64,000 nucleotides of DNA from positions 72,704,279 to 72,768,278 of the forward strand of contig OY744604.1 of the NCBI GenBank assembly GCA_963556255.1. Direction: 5' to 3'. The notes under the pieces were generated by a model. It was not told the origin of the DNA and did no database searches. It saw nothing but the letters and a program-made list of their open reading frames with translations. This document shows, piece after piece, positions 12,499 through 23,673 of this stretch. The first letter of the stretch is position 1. Each line of letters starts with the position of its first letter. The position numbers and the translations under genes were made by a program. This DNA is from Allolobophora icterica (Eukaryota; Annelida; Clitellata; Crassiclitellata; Lumbricidae).

Positions 12499-12705
12499 GT
12501 AAGTCCTTACTGGTAGTCGTGGTAATCTGTGAGGTTGCGGTTGAGGTCTGGATGAGGATTGGTGTGCGAATAGCCGAGGCTTTTGCGTAGCTCCTTTTGC
12601 TCAGTTCTGTTCTTGTTGTATTTGTGGTAGAATTTTAGGACGTTGTTTTCTTTGATTTCTGACCAACGGTGACTCTCCTCTAACTTACTTATCTTTTTCT
12701 ATTAG
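12499..12705 (+). other. Possible intron in the retrotransposon leader
   Basis: A consensus donor GAGG|GTAAGT at 12,499 and a pyrimidine-rich acceptor (atctttttctattag) at 12,705 bracket 207 bases just before the Gag-Pol ATG at 12,724. Splicing would remove leader sequence without touching the ORF. No transcript evidence. Confidence 0.35.
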
Positions 12706-12723
12706 TGAGCGGACTGTTGGGAG

Positions 12724-15700
12724 ATGGATAAGTTGTCGGTAGGGAAAAGAGTGAGGGTGCAGAACATGCCCCGTCACAGACTAGTCGCATATCTGATAAA
12801 GATGGGACTAGGAGAGGAGGAATTGGGTTCCATGAGTACGGGCCAACTCCAAGAGGCGAGTGCTGAAATAATTGTGTCTGGACGGGAAACCCCGCCAGAA
12901 GTAAGTGAGGAAGTAAGCACGGGTAGCATAGAAAGCAATATCGATTCGGCAGCGCAAACGCCGTTATACGAATTAAAACGCTTAAAATACGAGAGAGAGG
13001 AAGCCGCGAGGCTGAGAAGAGAAGAGAGAGAGGAAGCGGAGAAACTGAGAAGAGAAGCGAGAGAGGAAGCGGAGAGAATAGAAAGAGTGAGAAGAGAAGA
13101 GAGAGAGGAAGCGGAGAGAAAAGAGAGAAGAGAGGAAGAGAAAGAGAGAAGAGAGGAAGAGAAAGAGAGAAGAAGAGAAGAGAAAGAAGAAAGACAGAGG
13201 AAAGAAGAGAAGGAGGAGGCTGAGAAGCTCAGGCTTCAGGAGGAGAAGCGGGCTGAGAAACAGAGGAAAGAAGAGAAGGAGGAGGCTGAGAAGGAAAGGC
13301 TTCAGGAGGAGAAGCGGAGGAGAGAAGAAAAGGAGGAGGCAGAGAAGAGAGAGAAGGAAGGCCGAGAGGAAAGGGACGCAGAGAGGAGACTCAGAGACGA
13401 AAGGGACTATAACTTGAGGCATTCGGTCGTAGGACGAATGAAAACGTATAGTGAAAGCTTGCGAGGACTCTTACCGAGATTCCCCAGCGACCATGCGCAA
13501 ATCCCGGGTTTCTTTGTGCATTGCGAAAGGTTATTCGACTCTTGCGCTGTCCCGGACGACCTTCGAAGCAGATTACTCTTGACCTGTCTAGATAATCAGG
13601 CCAGAGCACTGACGGCCAGACTCACACAAGAGGAGCTTGATAATTACGGGAAGCTAAAAACCTTCTTGTTGAAAGAGTTCAAAGTGAGCGCAGTCTCTTT
13701 ACGAGAGCGATTCATGAACGCAAAAAAGGCGGTAGATGAATCATACACAACGTTAGCTTCGAGACTGCATAATTTACTTTCTTACTATCTGCAAGATCGC
13801 AAGGCAATGACATTTGATGAGGTTACAAGCCTCTTGATTGCAGATAAGATGAAAGAAATGTTGCCCAGAGGATGTTTGAATTTCATCCTCAGTCAAGAGC
13901 AGCAGAAGTGGTTAGGGCACAAAGAGTTAGCCGAAGCGGCTGACACTTATGTCGCTACACACCCTTGGGAAAATGACTATACGAAGCATAGTCTAGGCAC
14001 GGGTAAGACGGAGGCACGCTACGCGAAAGCGCCAGCACCTCCTCAGACGACAGCTAAACAGACGGACACGTGGACTGACCGACCGGGAGGGACACAGACA
14101 AATAACAGGACAGACGGACGTCCAACCCCCGACGAGATTAGAAAGCGTGGCCTTTGTTTCCTATGCTTTTCTCCAGACCACAGAGCTAAACTGTATTCGA
14201 AGAACAAACAAACTAAAAGCAAGCAGGTGAGCGCGTGTGCGGTCCAGCCAACCGTGACCAGAGCTCAAGACAGACAGGCAGACAGACAAAGCGAGACGCG
14301 ACAAGACGGGCCGCCATTGATACAAGAGATAGAACAGCATGCATTGCCGACAAACCCGGATTGCATTGACGTGGAGGAGACTTATGTAAGAGAGTACATG
14401 AAAGTGTATATTACGGGGCTCCCTGTGACATCGTCTCTAATAGATAGCGGGGCCGAATACAATTGTGCGCGAGCAGAACTAATCAGGCCGCTCAACCTAC
14501 CTGTGGTCAAGCAGATAGAGGTGAAGGGGCTGAACGGGCAATCAATGATTGTGGACGTGGTGCGGCTGAGACTAAAGGGGTCTCAGGCCGGCGAGGACAG
14601 GGAGGGGGAGGTAAATTACGCCCCTGATGTTCGGATATGGGCGGCACTCATTAAAGACCTTAATGAACCGTTAATTATCACGCCCACTACAGCCGACTTG
14701 CTGCGCGAGACAGCGTTGTATTCGAGTCACGCGGCCAGCGCTCCTGAAATAGACCAAATTTCAGAAGCGCAGGCGGTCGCAAGGACTGAGACGAATGAGA
14801 AAGAGGAGAGAGGGGAGGAGGTAGAGGGACTTAGGACGCTGATAGGCGAGGATTACTTCACGGTCGCTCAAGCAGACAGTGGGAGTATAGGAGAAATCAG
14901 TCCCGAAGAAACGGATAATGAAGAGCTATTCTTCAATCCTGAGATACCACCCCCACCCAAGGAAGACACAATAGTAGGCAGAAGCAAGATGGCGGCCGAA
15001 CAAGCACAATGTTCGACACTAGCACCATTCTTGGCCCACGGGAAAATTGGGGCGAAGAGCTTCTTCACTGAAAACAATTTGCCCTTTCATAAAGACAAAA
15101 TAGCTGGGCATTCTGTAAAACAACTGTGCTTGCCTAAAGAGAGAATAGACAAAGTCATCATCCAATCACCGGAAGCGCGAGGAGCAAAGAAGGAGGGCCA
15201 AGGGCAAGGCCCGGCCATCATCGCTCAGGTGAAATCGCCCTACACATACATCGTGGAAATAGGGGGCAAAAGCCGCTTACTACACGCAAATCGGATTCGC
15301 AAATATAACGAAAGAATACAGCAAGCATTGATTAACAATTGCTCCATTCTGTTCGAGAAGGACGAAGACTTCGGTCACGGGGAAGCGGTGGGTAGCTTCG
15401 TCACGAGGCAGACAAGGCCCAGTGCACAAGTAGACCCTATTGCCGTTGCACACTTAACGGTACCCGAGCGGAAACAGCTGTTTAGTCTGTTAGACAGGTT
15501 TCCAGATGTGTTCTCGGACAAACCAGGTTTCTGTCCCGTCCTAGAACACACAATCACTGTTAGCGCGGAGTTCAGGCCGAAGAGTTTGCGAGCCTATAAG
15601 GTGCCGGAACTGCTCAAACCGGAGATGGAGAAGCAGATCCGCGAACTTTTGGCCCTAGGTATCATCACTCCCTCACATAGCGAAATGGCTAGTCCCGTTG

Positions 15701-16839
15701 TGTGCGTTGTGAAAAAGGGAGGTCAAGGCGGTTTAAGACTGGCCATTGACTACCGATATGTAAACAAGTTCTCGGCGGGTGACGCATACCCCACCCCCGA
15801 CATCCAGGAAGTGTTACAGAAGGTAGGAAGTGCAAACTTCATATCCTGCTTTGACGCACGTCAAGGATACTACCAGATTGGACTCCACAAGGACTCTCGT
15901 TGGTTATCAGCCTTCGTATGTGACGCTGGCCTATTTGAGTTCGTACGACTGCCCTTTGGTTTAAAGTCAGCCTCAAATTCTTTTATCCGATGCATGTCAA
16001 AGGTCCTTCATCCCATTCGCGACTTCACTGAGACGTTTGTGGATGACATGGCAGTACACTCGATGACGTGGCCGGATCACATGAAACACCTAGAGAAATA
16101 CTTAATGACTATTCAACAGTCGGGTCTGACCCTTAACATTAAGAAGAGTTCGTTTGCTAGGCGACAAACAACGTTTGTAGGTCACCTGATCGGATCAGGG
16201 AGCATTGAACCGGATCCTATGAAAATCGCAGGGCTAGGGAAAATCCCTCAACCCGAGTCCAAAAAGGACATACGGAGATTAATTGGCTTCTTCAGTTATT
16301 TTAGGAACTTCATCCCTAACCTGGCTGAGACAGCCAGAATTCTCACTGACTTAACCCAGAAATCGGTGCCTGCTAAGATACCCTGGCGAATTGAACATCA
16401 AAATGCGCTAGATAAACTTACGCACGATTTGAATAACGCTGTATGTTTGCAGACAATTGACTACGGCAGAGAGTTTGGTTTATCGACTGACGCTTCAGAC
16501 AAAGCAGTCGGTTGCTGCTTATTCCAAATTCAAGACGATGGAACAGAGCGGCCAATATGTTTCGCCAGTTCTAAATTAGATGCTACGCAAGCGCGTTGGT
16601 CCACTGTGGAACGCGAAGCGTATGCTGTAATCTTTGCGTTGAAGAAGTTTAGGAATTGGATTTTTATGTCAAGGACCACCCTCTATTCTGATCACAATCC
16701 CTTGACTTTCCTAACTGCTTCTACGCCCACAAGTGCTAAACTTGCGAGAGGGGCTCTGGCCCTCCAGGACTTCGATATGTCTTTTGAATATCGACCTGGG
16801 GCGCTGAATATTCCCACTGATCTTTTGTCCAGACTATGA
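12724..16839 (+). CDS. Retrotransposon Gag-Pol polyprotein lacking the integrase core
   Basis: A 1371-residue uninterrupted frame. Residues about 85-232 are a Glu/Lys/Arg coiled coil. Residues about 239-414 look like a Gag capsid region. A zinc knuckle CX2CX4HX4C has Cys478, Cys481 and His486, but the last position is Tyr491. The protease motif is DSGA at 574-577. A pre-HHCC segment (LCLPKERIDKVIIQ, to 814) is joined almost directly to an integrase C-terminal-like stretch (SPYTYIVEI, HANRIR 854-859). RT has Asp1044 and FVDD at 1105-1108; RNase H has DAS at 1256-1258. The ORF ends just after the RNase H and connection region. The HHCC zinc-binding and DDE motifs expected between 814 and 835 are missing, without loss of frame. 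Confidence 0.9.
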   Translation: MDKLSVGKRVRVQNMPRHRLVAYLIKMGLGEEELGSMSTGQLQEASAEIIVSGRETPPEVSEEVSTGSIESNIDSAAQTPLYELKRLKYEREEAARLRREEREEAEKLRREAREEAERIERVRREEREEAERKERREEEKERREEEKERRREEKEERQRKEEKEEAEKLRLQEEKRAEKQRKEEKEEAEKERLQEEKRRREEKEEAEKREKEGREERDAERRLRDERDYNLRHSVVGRMKTYSESLRGLLPRFPSDHAQIPGFFVHCERLFDSCAVPDDLRSRLLLTCLDNQARALTARLTQEELDNYGKLKTFLLKEFKVSAVSLRERFMNAKKAVDESYTTLASRLHNLLSYYLQDRKAMTFDEVTSLLIADKMKEMLPRGCLNFILSQEQQKWLGHKELAEAADTYVATHPWENDYTKHSLGTGKTEARYAKAPAPPQTTAKQTDTWTDRPGGTQTNNRTDGRPTPDEIRKRGLCFLCFSPDHRAKLYSKNKQTKSKQVSACAVQPTVTRAQDRQADRQSETRQDGPPLIQEIEQHALPTNPDCIDVEETYVREYMKVYITGLPVTSSLIDSGAEYNCARAELIRPLNLPVVKQIEVKGLNGQSMIVDVVRLRLKGSQAGEDREGEVNYAPDVRIWAALIKDLNEPLIITPTTADLLRETALYSSHAASAPEIDQISEAQAVARTETNEKEERGEEVEGLRTLIGEDYFTVAQADSGSIGEISPEETDNEELFFNPEIPPPPKEDTIVGRSKMAAEQAQCSTLAPFLAHGKIGAKSFFTENNLPFHKDKIAGHSVKQLCLPKERIDKVIIQSPEARGAKKEGQGQGPAIIAQVKSPYTYIVEIGGKSRLLHANRIRKYNERIQQALINNCSILFEKDEDFGHGEAVGSFVTRQTRPSAQVDPIAVAHLTVPERKQLFSLLDRFPDVFSDKPGFCPVLEHTITVSAEFRPKSLRAYKVPELLKPEMEKQIRELLALGIITPSHSEMASPVVCVVKKGGQGGLRLAIDYRYVNKFSAGDAYPTPDIQEVLQKVGSANFISCFDARQGYYQIGLHKDSRWLSAFVCDAGLFEFVRLPFGLKSASNSFIRCMSKVLHPIRDFTETFVDDMAVHSMTWPDHMKHLEKYLMTIQQSGLTLNIKKSSFARRQTTFVGHLIGSGSIEPDPMKIAGLGKIPQPESKKDIRRLIGFFSYFRNFIPNLAETARILTDLTQKSVPAKIPWRIEHQNALDKLTHDLNNAVCLQTIDYGREFGLSTDASDKAVGCCLFQIQDDGTERPICFASSKLDATQARWSTVEREAYAVIFALKKFRNWIFMSRTTLYSDHNPLTFLTASTPTSAKLARGALALQDFDMSFEYRPGALNIPTDLLSRL

Positions 16840-17030
16840 TTGAGGAAGAAGGCGGACTACCATGTAAGGCACCGCGACAACTGTAAATATAATTTCTAAC
16901 TGTGCTGATATTTTGTATTTTCATGGGAACGACGAGGACATGGTCTGGAGGAAATCGATGGAGGGAACGACATCATTCTCAGCCGGGAGGCGAACCAATG
17001 ACTGGCTTTGTCCTCCCCCGGGAAGGGAGG
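16840..17030 (+). other. Retrotransposon 3' untranslated region with polypurine tract
   Basis: 190 bases between the Gag-Pol stop and the 3' LTR. The last 11 bases, GGGAAGGGAGG, directly before the TGTCGC of the LTR, form the polypurine tract expected to prime plus-strand synthesis. Confidence 0.8.
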
Positions 17031-17758
17031 TGTCGCGTGAGGAGATCGACAACAACGACGAGATGGCATCATCATTATGATGTAAGCGTCGTTGCCGGTC
17101 GAGATAGGATGTTGACGGACGAAAAGCCAGTCTCCACTTTGGCAACAATGAAGGCAGCGAGGCCCAGGTGTAATCGGACACCACACAGCCAAGGTGTAAT
17201 AGGACACCTCGCGGCTATGGTGTAACCAGACACCGCCCGCGCTGCAGGCGAGCGACGACCCGCGTATCGAGGAGCAATCTGACACTAATTGACGATAGCT
17301 TGACGTGGGGAGGGGGGGCTGACTGATGCACGCGGGAGTTCCTACTTAACAGAAGGGAACGGAGAACACGGGACTTGTACTGCTGACGAACGCGACGTGT
17401 GAACATCGGTCGAGCGATCAACATCGGGAGGAACGACCAGAGGCGGCGGCAGAGTATAGTCCGTCAGATTCAGAGACTGACGCGAAAGAACGATCTGTAG
17501 TTAGGCTGTACGAAGCAACATTTGAGATAGTCCGATTTAATATCTAAACGCTTTAATACTACGTGGAAGTTCCCGTAGAGTTAGTGTATATATATTTGTT
17601 TCTTTAATTAAATTCATTTATTAATTAAACAAAGTTCGTCGTGAATCTTCTATAGAAAAGTTAGGCACGTTAAATAAAAGTGCAAGTAAAAGAACGAGCA
17701 ATCGAGGGTCGACATCAACACACGGCAAACAACCGACGGGAAACCTCCGATTGCGACA
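17031..17758 (+). repeat. 3' LTR
   Basis: 728 bases with the same termini as the 5' LTR, followed by the ATGTG target duplication. Confidence 0.95.
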
Positions 17759-17763
17759 ATGTG

Positions 17764-19209
17764 TCTACGGCTACTGGTCGTTTACTTCTCTACCTTACTT
17801 ACACTTATCTTGTGAATAACATGACGTCATTCTTCATGCCGTAAATCCCATAATCCATGCATTTTACCTCCGATTCCGAAATTTAGATTTTTTGCTTAAT
17901 AATGGAAAAGGACAAAATCTGCACTAATCGTCGTAAAGTCGCAATGTAAACAGTTTTAAACCGCAATTTGTCATGGCATCGTCTGATTCTGACTTTGAGT
18001 TTGGCGACACTGGGGCCGACCCGAGTAAGAAAGCAAAGCATGGTATAGACAACCATTCAATGATGAATGGCTGTATGGTTGCTAAAGGTTTAAGTTACTT
18101 GGAATTTTTTAGACCATCTTGGGATTTTTCTGGCAAGAACTTGGTATAATTTCTGAAAATGGAGAGTGGAAGCACTGGCCGTAATACCCAGAAAATGCAT
18201 TGATATTATCATGTTTTACCGTAAGATCGCAGTAATTATTAGTTTATCAACATGTGATCCACTAACAGGCTTTAAACTAATCGCCTTGATGTTTGAATAC
18301 CGGTAGGGCCTACTGCACAATTATGACAAAGTAAAACGGTAACGTTAAACAATAAACAGATTATTCTAGTAAAAAAAACTTAAATTTTAACACGACACAC
18401 TTAAAATCTAGGATACAAGCTTAAACAGAAACTGAATTGCAAGACCTGTGACAAACCTAAACGTACATATACTAAAAGTATAGGCTATATTATGAAAAAA
18501 GTAAACAAATGCTAGTCATGGTAAGGCTGAAACAGAAGTGTCACATACGTTGTAAAACTTTCTATACACGTAGTAAGTCTATATATAAGATAAGCAGAAC
18601 ATTGGCTCTTGAATGACGAATGATTAACAATAAAAATTATATGATCTAGGTTCAATCCATTAGCTTGAAGCGTGGTTAATCATTTTAAGCGTTGCTGTCA
18701 GTTTTCACAAAACAAAAGTTAAAGCAATGCTCAAAACTTGCCTAAAAGTTCACAATATTATTATGCTATAAGACAAAATATGTCTAATGTAATTTAACTT
18801 ACATAATATTTGTCTACATAACAAATATCTAATCTCAAGAAGGTACTCATATGTCCTAGTTCAGTTGTGTTACAAGGAGCGCCTCTGAGTATTTTTCTGG
18901 GGGGATACCATATGAGTCCGCTGAATGAATAAACGAATTAATGGTACTTGGCAAGTGAATCTGAAATGCGGTGAGAATAAAATTCAATAACAACAATTAG
19001 CATGACACGTTATCAACATTCATTCTAACATACCAGGTACTACTTCTGCTGGCAAGTGTGCTGGATGTTGTGCCATTTTCGCACAATGAAACCGCTTGAT
19101 ACTTTGGTAAGCTCTATTATATTGTCCATTCCTTCTTACATTATTTTCATTAAACTTTTGTTACACCGGTATTTATATATCTATGTTCATGAGATAGATC
19201 TTAAATTTA
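17764..19209. other. No gene recognised; 3' flank of receptor A
   Basis: AT-rich DNA downstream of the receptor A stop codon. It should include the receptor A 3' untranslated region, but no clear end signal was chosen. Confidence 0.45.
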
Positions 19210-19358
19210 CTAGTCTACATAAGAGTTGTCTTGCTTCTGAGAAAAATCGGTCTCATCGTCATCATAAAGAAACCTGGAATCTGATTCGTTGTTGTGTCCA
19301 GAGGACGAATCGTTCAATGCAATAGGATCTACCTGTAAGTTTCTTGGAGAGTCTTCGC
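19210..19358 (-). CDS. Receptor A cytoplasmic-tail exon with stop
   Basis: Acceptor ttgtctggttag, phase 1 in. About 48 residues, acidic and Ser/Asn-rich (ALNDSSSGHNNESDS, LYDDDETDF), ending DNSYVD with TAG at 19,212-19,210. Two tyrosines lie in acidic surroundings. No ITAM or ITIM is seen. The receptor B tail is homologous but ends earlier. Confidence 0.8.
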
Positions 19359-19882
19359 CTAACCAGACAACAAAAGGTCACTCTCAGCATGAAAACTGAA
19401 ATATATAAATATGTTCAAACTTAAATTGCCTTATAGTTCTGTCTTGGAATTTGTTATTTGGAATTTACAACATTATCGACCAGGTTTTGAAATGATCGAT
19501 ATCTTAACCATCGGAATTTTAAATGCTATTTTCAATTAGGTAAAGATCCCTTCGTTCTAAGTAACGAATAGCCTAAAGCCTTTTTAAAACCATGATTGGA
19601 ATAGCTGATGCTTGAAAGCTTTGTGCCAGCGACCTAATGTAAGATTTTTAAGTATGACATTCTATATCCGTTCTCTTCGTTAACCGTTCACATAACGTTC
19701 TATAGCAAATAAATTTAATATAAAATTTCTTTTAGCTTAGTATATTGGCTAGCCACTGTTCGCTCGATATTCTATAACACTATACACTCCAACTTCGCCG
19801 CACTATATTTAGTTACTTGAAATTAGTTCACAAACACTTGCACAGTAATAATATTTTATATCAATAAAGCATGCAGTCTAAC

Positions 19883-19999
19883 CTGTAGACCGGATTAACG
19901 AACGCTTGTATCGTCGTCTTAAAAAGACTGCAATTATAAGGAAGATAATTCCAATCACAATAGCACCAACAATTCCAATTATCCGAATTGTTCTGTATC
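19883..19999 (-). CDS. Receptor A transmembrane exon
   Basis: Phase 1 in and out, 117 bases, acceptor tttatttccag, donor GTTAGA. The segment IRIIGIVGAIVIGIIFLII then AVFLRRRYKR is one membrane helix followed by a basic stop-transfer sequence, giving a type I orientation with SRCRs outside. It is nearly the same as the receptor B exon at 47,553. Confidence 0.85.
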
Positions 20000-20484
20000 C
20001 TGGAAATAAAAGAGGAACTGTGTTTGTAAACCACTATAAAATAAAAGTGATTGCGCTGCTGTAAATCTCGCTGCACCTGCAAGCATTACAATAACGGGGG
20101 GTGGGGGTCCATAGAGTAGTGGTAACATCACTTACGTGAAGAGCAGTAGGTAGCGGGATCGCTTCCCGCAACTCTCCCAAAGGTTCACTCAGCCTATCAT
20201 TCGCGAGATGGCGCGTTGTTAAAATGAGACGCAGGACGTGATGGGCGCCTTGCATGGCTGCCGTATACAGTTAAATTCGACTCCTGTTCATACTGATTTG
20301 TAATCATACTGCGTAATTGTCAGTATGAAAATATTAAACGAAGATTATAATAACAGTGTTGAGTTTCCAGTCAAATGTAAGTAATTCATTCGCACATAGT
20401 AATTAAACATTGACAATTTGAACAACTAGGCATTTCATCAGTCCACGGCGCTTTTTACGGGTCATCGTTTTTTCATATTGCTAC

Positions 20485-21143
20485 CTGCACTGGCTAAAGC
20501 TGCGTTCTTAAAATGTTCTGTATCAGTTGACGAATTCGACGAATTTCTTAACAGATCTGCTGGTGATAAGAGTTATTGAAGCAGATGGTTTCATATAGGT
20601 CGCATCAATGAATGAGGCAGTTGTGGTCTTCAGGTTAATTTCTAAAGACTCGGAAGTAGCCGACACGACTGGCATACTTTTTGACATAAGAGATGCTTTG
20701 GGTGTCGTTTTTACGAACTCCTTGCTACCTCTGTCGTGGCTGTCGAAGTCTTTGTGGATCTCTTCAATAGTTTTGATTTACTAGGTGATGGTGTTCATGT
20801 AGATTTACTAACTGACAATAGAGACGTACTGCGTGTTTTTGTTGACATACTTGTTGTCATAGTTGACAGTAATGTTGTTGATGCACCTGCGGATATCTTT
20901 GAAGATCGGGTATACTCATATGCCCTATTATCTGACGCCTTTAACTGCTAAGTGACTTTGTAGACCTGATGGGTAGTGTTATTGGCGTACTTTTCGCTCT
21001 AGTTGGCACGCTTAATGACATAGTGAAAGCAGTAATGAATTTCGTATGTGTTCTAGTTGAATATGCGGACAAACCTGAAGCTGTAGTTGATTTCGTAGGT
21101 GTTCCAGTCGACGCTGCGAAAAAAGTTGTACTCCACTGGTTTT
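20485..21143 (-). pseudogene. Receptor A Ser/Thr-rich stalk exon, frameshifted
   Basis: Homologous to the receptor B stalk (49,880-50,674) with the same phase-1 acceptor and GTAGCA donor. The frame is open for 66 codons, rich in Ser and Thr, then meets TAA at 20,943-20,941. Compared with receptor B, one base is missing at that point (agcagttaaagg versus agcagttcaaagg). In the shifted frame a TGA follows at 20,797-20,795 where B has a Ser codon. The length of 659 is one short of a multiple of three. The B-type 51-base coding repeats are mostly absent. Confidence 0.7.
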
Positions 21144-21807
21144 CTACAGTAAAGAAATTTGCAAATACTTCAACGAGGGCTGTTTCTTATGTTCCAATGT
21201 CATTGAAAACACATGTCATCATTTAATCTATTGAATCAATAAACATATAGGGAAATGTCCGAGATCAATATTTGAAGCCAAAACTATGAGTCCATCGCAT
21301 TCTTTGAAACCATAATTGAAATTTCCGTTGGGTTGAATATTTTGCTTCAAAAACACCGACAACTTAGTTTGAAGAACGTTAAAACAATTAACCGTGAAGC
21401 CATTTTATACAGAAATATGCACTCTGATCTTGTCATGTTGACATAACCTCGACAACGTGTAGGAACAACCGTGCGCTCATCAATTTTACGTAAAAAGAGA
21501 TGATAGGACCCTAGGCCTACTGCATGATTAAGGGAAAGCCAGAAATTTAGGAAAGCCAGCATGCAGACCCACAGTAACCTATTAAAAAATATGTGTTCAT
21601 AAATGGAATATAATTGGATTCTATTTTGATCCGATATGTGCAGGATTATTTTTATATTGAACAGTAATGGTTACTTTAGATGTTGTGGCAGTTTTAACCG
21701 CAAACGAGATACCTGCTTGCGTTTTCTTTACGAGGGTGAACATAATCTTAAAACATAAAATAGAATTTCTGAAAAGACAGATGGTTGTTGCCTATAAGCA
21801 AGGTACC

Positions 21808-22020
21808 CAGTGTGATTCTCGTTAACGGTAACGGTTACGAAAATGCTTGTTAACCAAAATAAAATGATTTCGTTAATGATAACTATTACCGATACTAAAA
21901 ACTATCGTTAACTATGACTATTACGAAAATACCACTAACGAATATGACTAGGCTATTACGAAAATACCACTAGCGAATATTCATCGTTCATTTCGCTACA
22001 CAAAAAGTTCCATATTGACA
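21808..22020 (+). mobile_element. Partial hAT-like element sharing termini with 55,575-56,464
   Basis: Starts CAGTGTGATTCTCGTTAACG, the same terminus as the reverse-complemented right end of the element at 55,575-56,464, then continues with GTTAACG/TTACGAAAA repeats. The second terminus is not seen, so the right boundary is approximate. Confidence 0.5.
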
Positions 22021-22194
22021 AACAAGGGAACGGAAATGCGCTACAACTAATAGCCTATGTTGGCCCCAGATTTTGGATCTGTGAATTAACAAATTTGTAG
22101 TGGCGCATTAAATCAAATTTATTTATTTTGGAAACGTTCTCTATAGCGTAACTTACAGAAATTGATCTACCTACAGTAAATGCCAGCAACTCAC

Positions 22195-22358
22195 CGCATA
22201 TAATAGAAACATCTTCGCTGTGATCACAATCATGAGCACCCCAAGAGTTGTGCGGACATATCTCAATAGCCGATTCGCTGCCACGGCATATCACTTCATC
22301 CAACCATATTTGATCAGTTCCATTGATATGACGATTTCCAATGAATCTTCCAATGTAC
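22195..22358 (-). CDS. Receptor A SRCR6, second half-exon
   Basis: 164 bases, phase 2 to 1, donor GTGAGT. YIGRFIGNRHINGTD, IWLDEVIC, IEICPHNSWGAHDC, VSIICG. This is the SRCR nearest the membrane. Confidence 0.88.
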
Positions 22359-22685
22359 CTAGTAGATAGGATATAAGATACCATAACGCTGTGTAAAAAT
22401 CGTCTTAAGATTATAAGCAATCAACGTCTCTTTACTACATGATAGATATTATTATGATCCTATGTTATGTATAGGTAGCAGGATGCAAAGTATTGTATAT
22501 AATTCTTTACATAGGGTCTCCAGGAAACCTATCAAGAATATTTGTATAGCGCCTGTTTAAAGTTCTCACTCACTACTCATCAGCATCAAAGGTACTTTTT
22601 TTAAAGGTTGGCTTATTTAAAAGGTTGCGATACTAATATTACATTATTATAAATCCATGAATGCATAAAGTGAAGTAAAGATTAC

Positions 22686-22851
22686 CCGAAACCGAGACTG
22701 GCACACGCAACCCTTGCACTGGCATTTGTAAAGTTGTCATCACAAACAGTGCCCCAGATTCCGGAGTAGTAGATTTCGAGCCTCCCTTCCAAAGGTGTTG
22801 AAGCGTCAGTTAACGTATTGACCAATCGAACAGCATAATCCGGAGTATTCC
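22686..22851 (-). CDS. Receptor A SRCR6, first half-exon
   Basis: 166 bases, phase 1 to 2, donor [49 protein letters not shown]. Confidence 0.88.
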
Positions 22852-22937
22852 CTAAATTGTAATCAGTCTCAGAGTGAATTAACAACCTATTGTAAACATA
22901 TGACCGAGGCGAAGACCATGGCACAATAGACAGCGTC

Positions 22938-23012
22938 CTAAATATCATCATCATCATCATCGTCGTCGTCGTCGTCGTTATCATCATCAACATCATCATC
23001 ATCATTATCATC
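22938..23012. repeat. (ATC)n and (GTC)n microsatellite
   Basis: Imperfect trinucleotide array in the intron upstream of the SRCR6 first half-exon of receptor A. Confidence 0.85.
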
Positions 23013-23497
23013 ATGCACGTATGCATGGATGTATCATGTCATTTACATAGCGCCCTTTCGAAAACCCGCCAAAATGCCCTGAACATGACTTTCTTATAGA
23101 TCTAAATAGATACGGTTCAAGACGACTTGCAAATGATTCTTGAATTGTATGCAGCAGTACAGTACATATTTGTTATGGTAGGCTGGTCCAGAAAAATTGT
23201 CAAATGCACTAAATGACAAAGTGTTACCCCGACGTCGTCCGGGAACGCGAGATCAATAAATCCCCACGGTCCACTGATTGTTCACCAGGCTGGCTGTACC
23301 GGAACGCAAAGCACTCTGATGCGTTCTGGTGCCACTGCTACACCAAGTAATAAAGTTTGTCATGTAAGAATGATTTTGAACTTAATCCTGTTCTCGACAG
23401 TAAACCAGTGCAACGTCTCTCACATGTAGCTTGAAACACGCGAGAATTTTGGTAGGTGAGTCACGATTCGAAGAGTGCAGTAAAAGATGGGTTGAAG

Positions 23498-23673
23498 CAG
23501 TGCTCGAAATGGAAAATTTTACGAAACGGAACGCTAGTCAAAGATATGGGAGCATTCACGTTAATTTCATAGTATTTTCCACAATAATTCATTTGACGAA
23601 CCGGAACGGAACGCTAATTCATTTGAGGAACCGGAACGGCGTTCCGGTGCGTTCCGGTCCATTTCGAGCACTG
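23498..23673. mobile_element. 176-bp hAT-like MITE
   Basis: Inverted termini CAGTGCTCGAAATGGA on both ends and an exact 8-bp target duplication GGTTGAAG (23,490-23,497 and 23,674-23,681). The body has GGAACG/CGTTCC repeats. It lies in a receptor A intron. Confidence 0.85.

Larger units (their letters stand above)
11468..17758 (+). mobile_element. Ty3/gypsy-type LTR retrotransposon, GMR1-like, integrase-deleted
   Basis: A 6.29-kb element bounded by two direct LTRs, each starting TGTCGC and ending GCGACA, and flanked by the 5-bp target duplication ATGTG (11,463-11,467 and 17,759-17,763). It holds a primer-binding site, a leader with a possible intron, one Gag-Pol ORF and a polypurine tract. 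By eye the LTRs differ only in the length of one G run, so insertion was recent. The pol order (protease, integrase remnants, RT, RNase H, stop) resembles GMR1 elements rather than standard gypsy elements, where integrase comes last. Lack of an integrase core makes it non-autonomous. Confidence 0.9.

Noticed and set aside
12197..12502. Plus-strand ORF right after the 5' LTR
   Set aside because: It begins within the primer-binding site, has no domain and ends at the leader donor site; treated as leader sequence.
12982..13422. Leu/Ser/Phe-rich minus-strand frame
   Set aside because: Antisense of the Gag coiled coil; low-complexity shadow.
20736..21226. Plus-strand Val-rich ORFs
   Set aside because: Antisense of the receptor A stalk exon.
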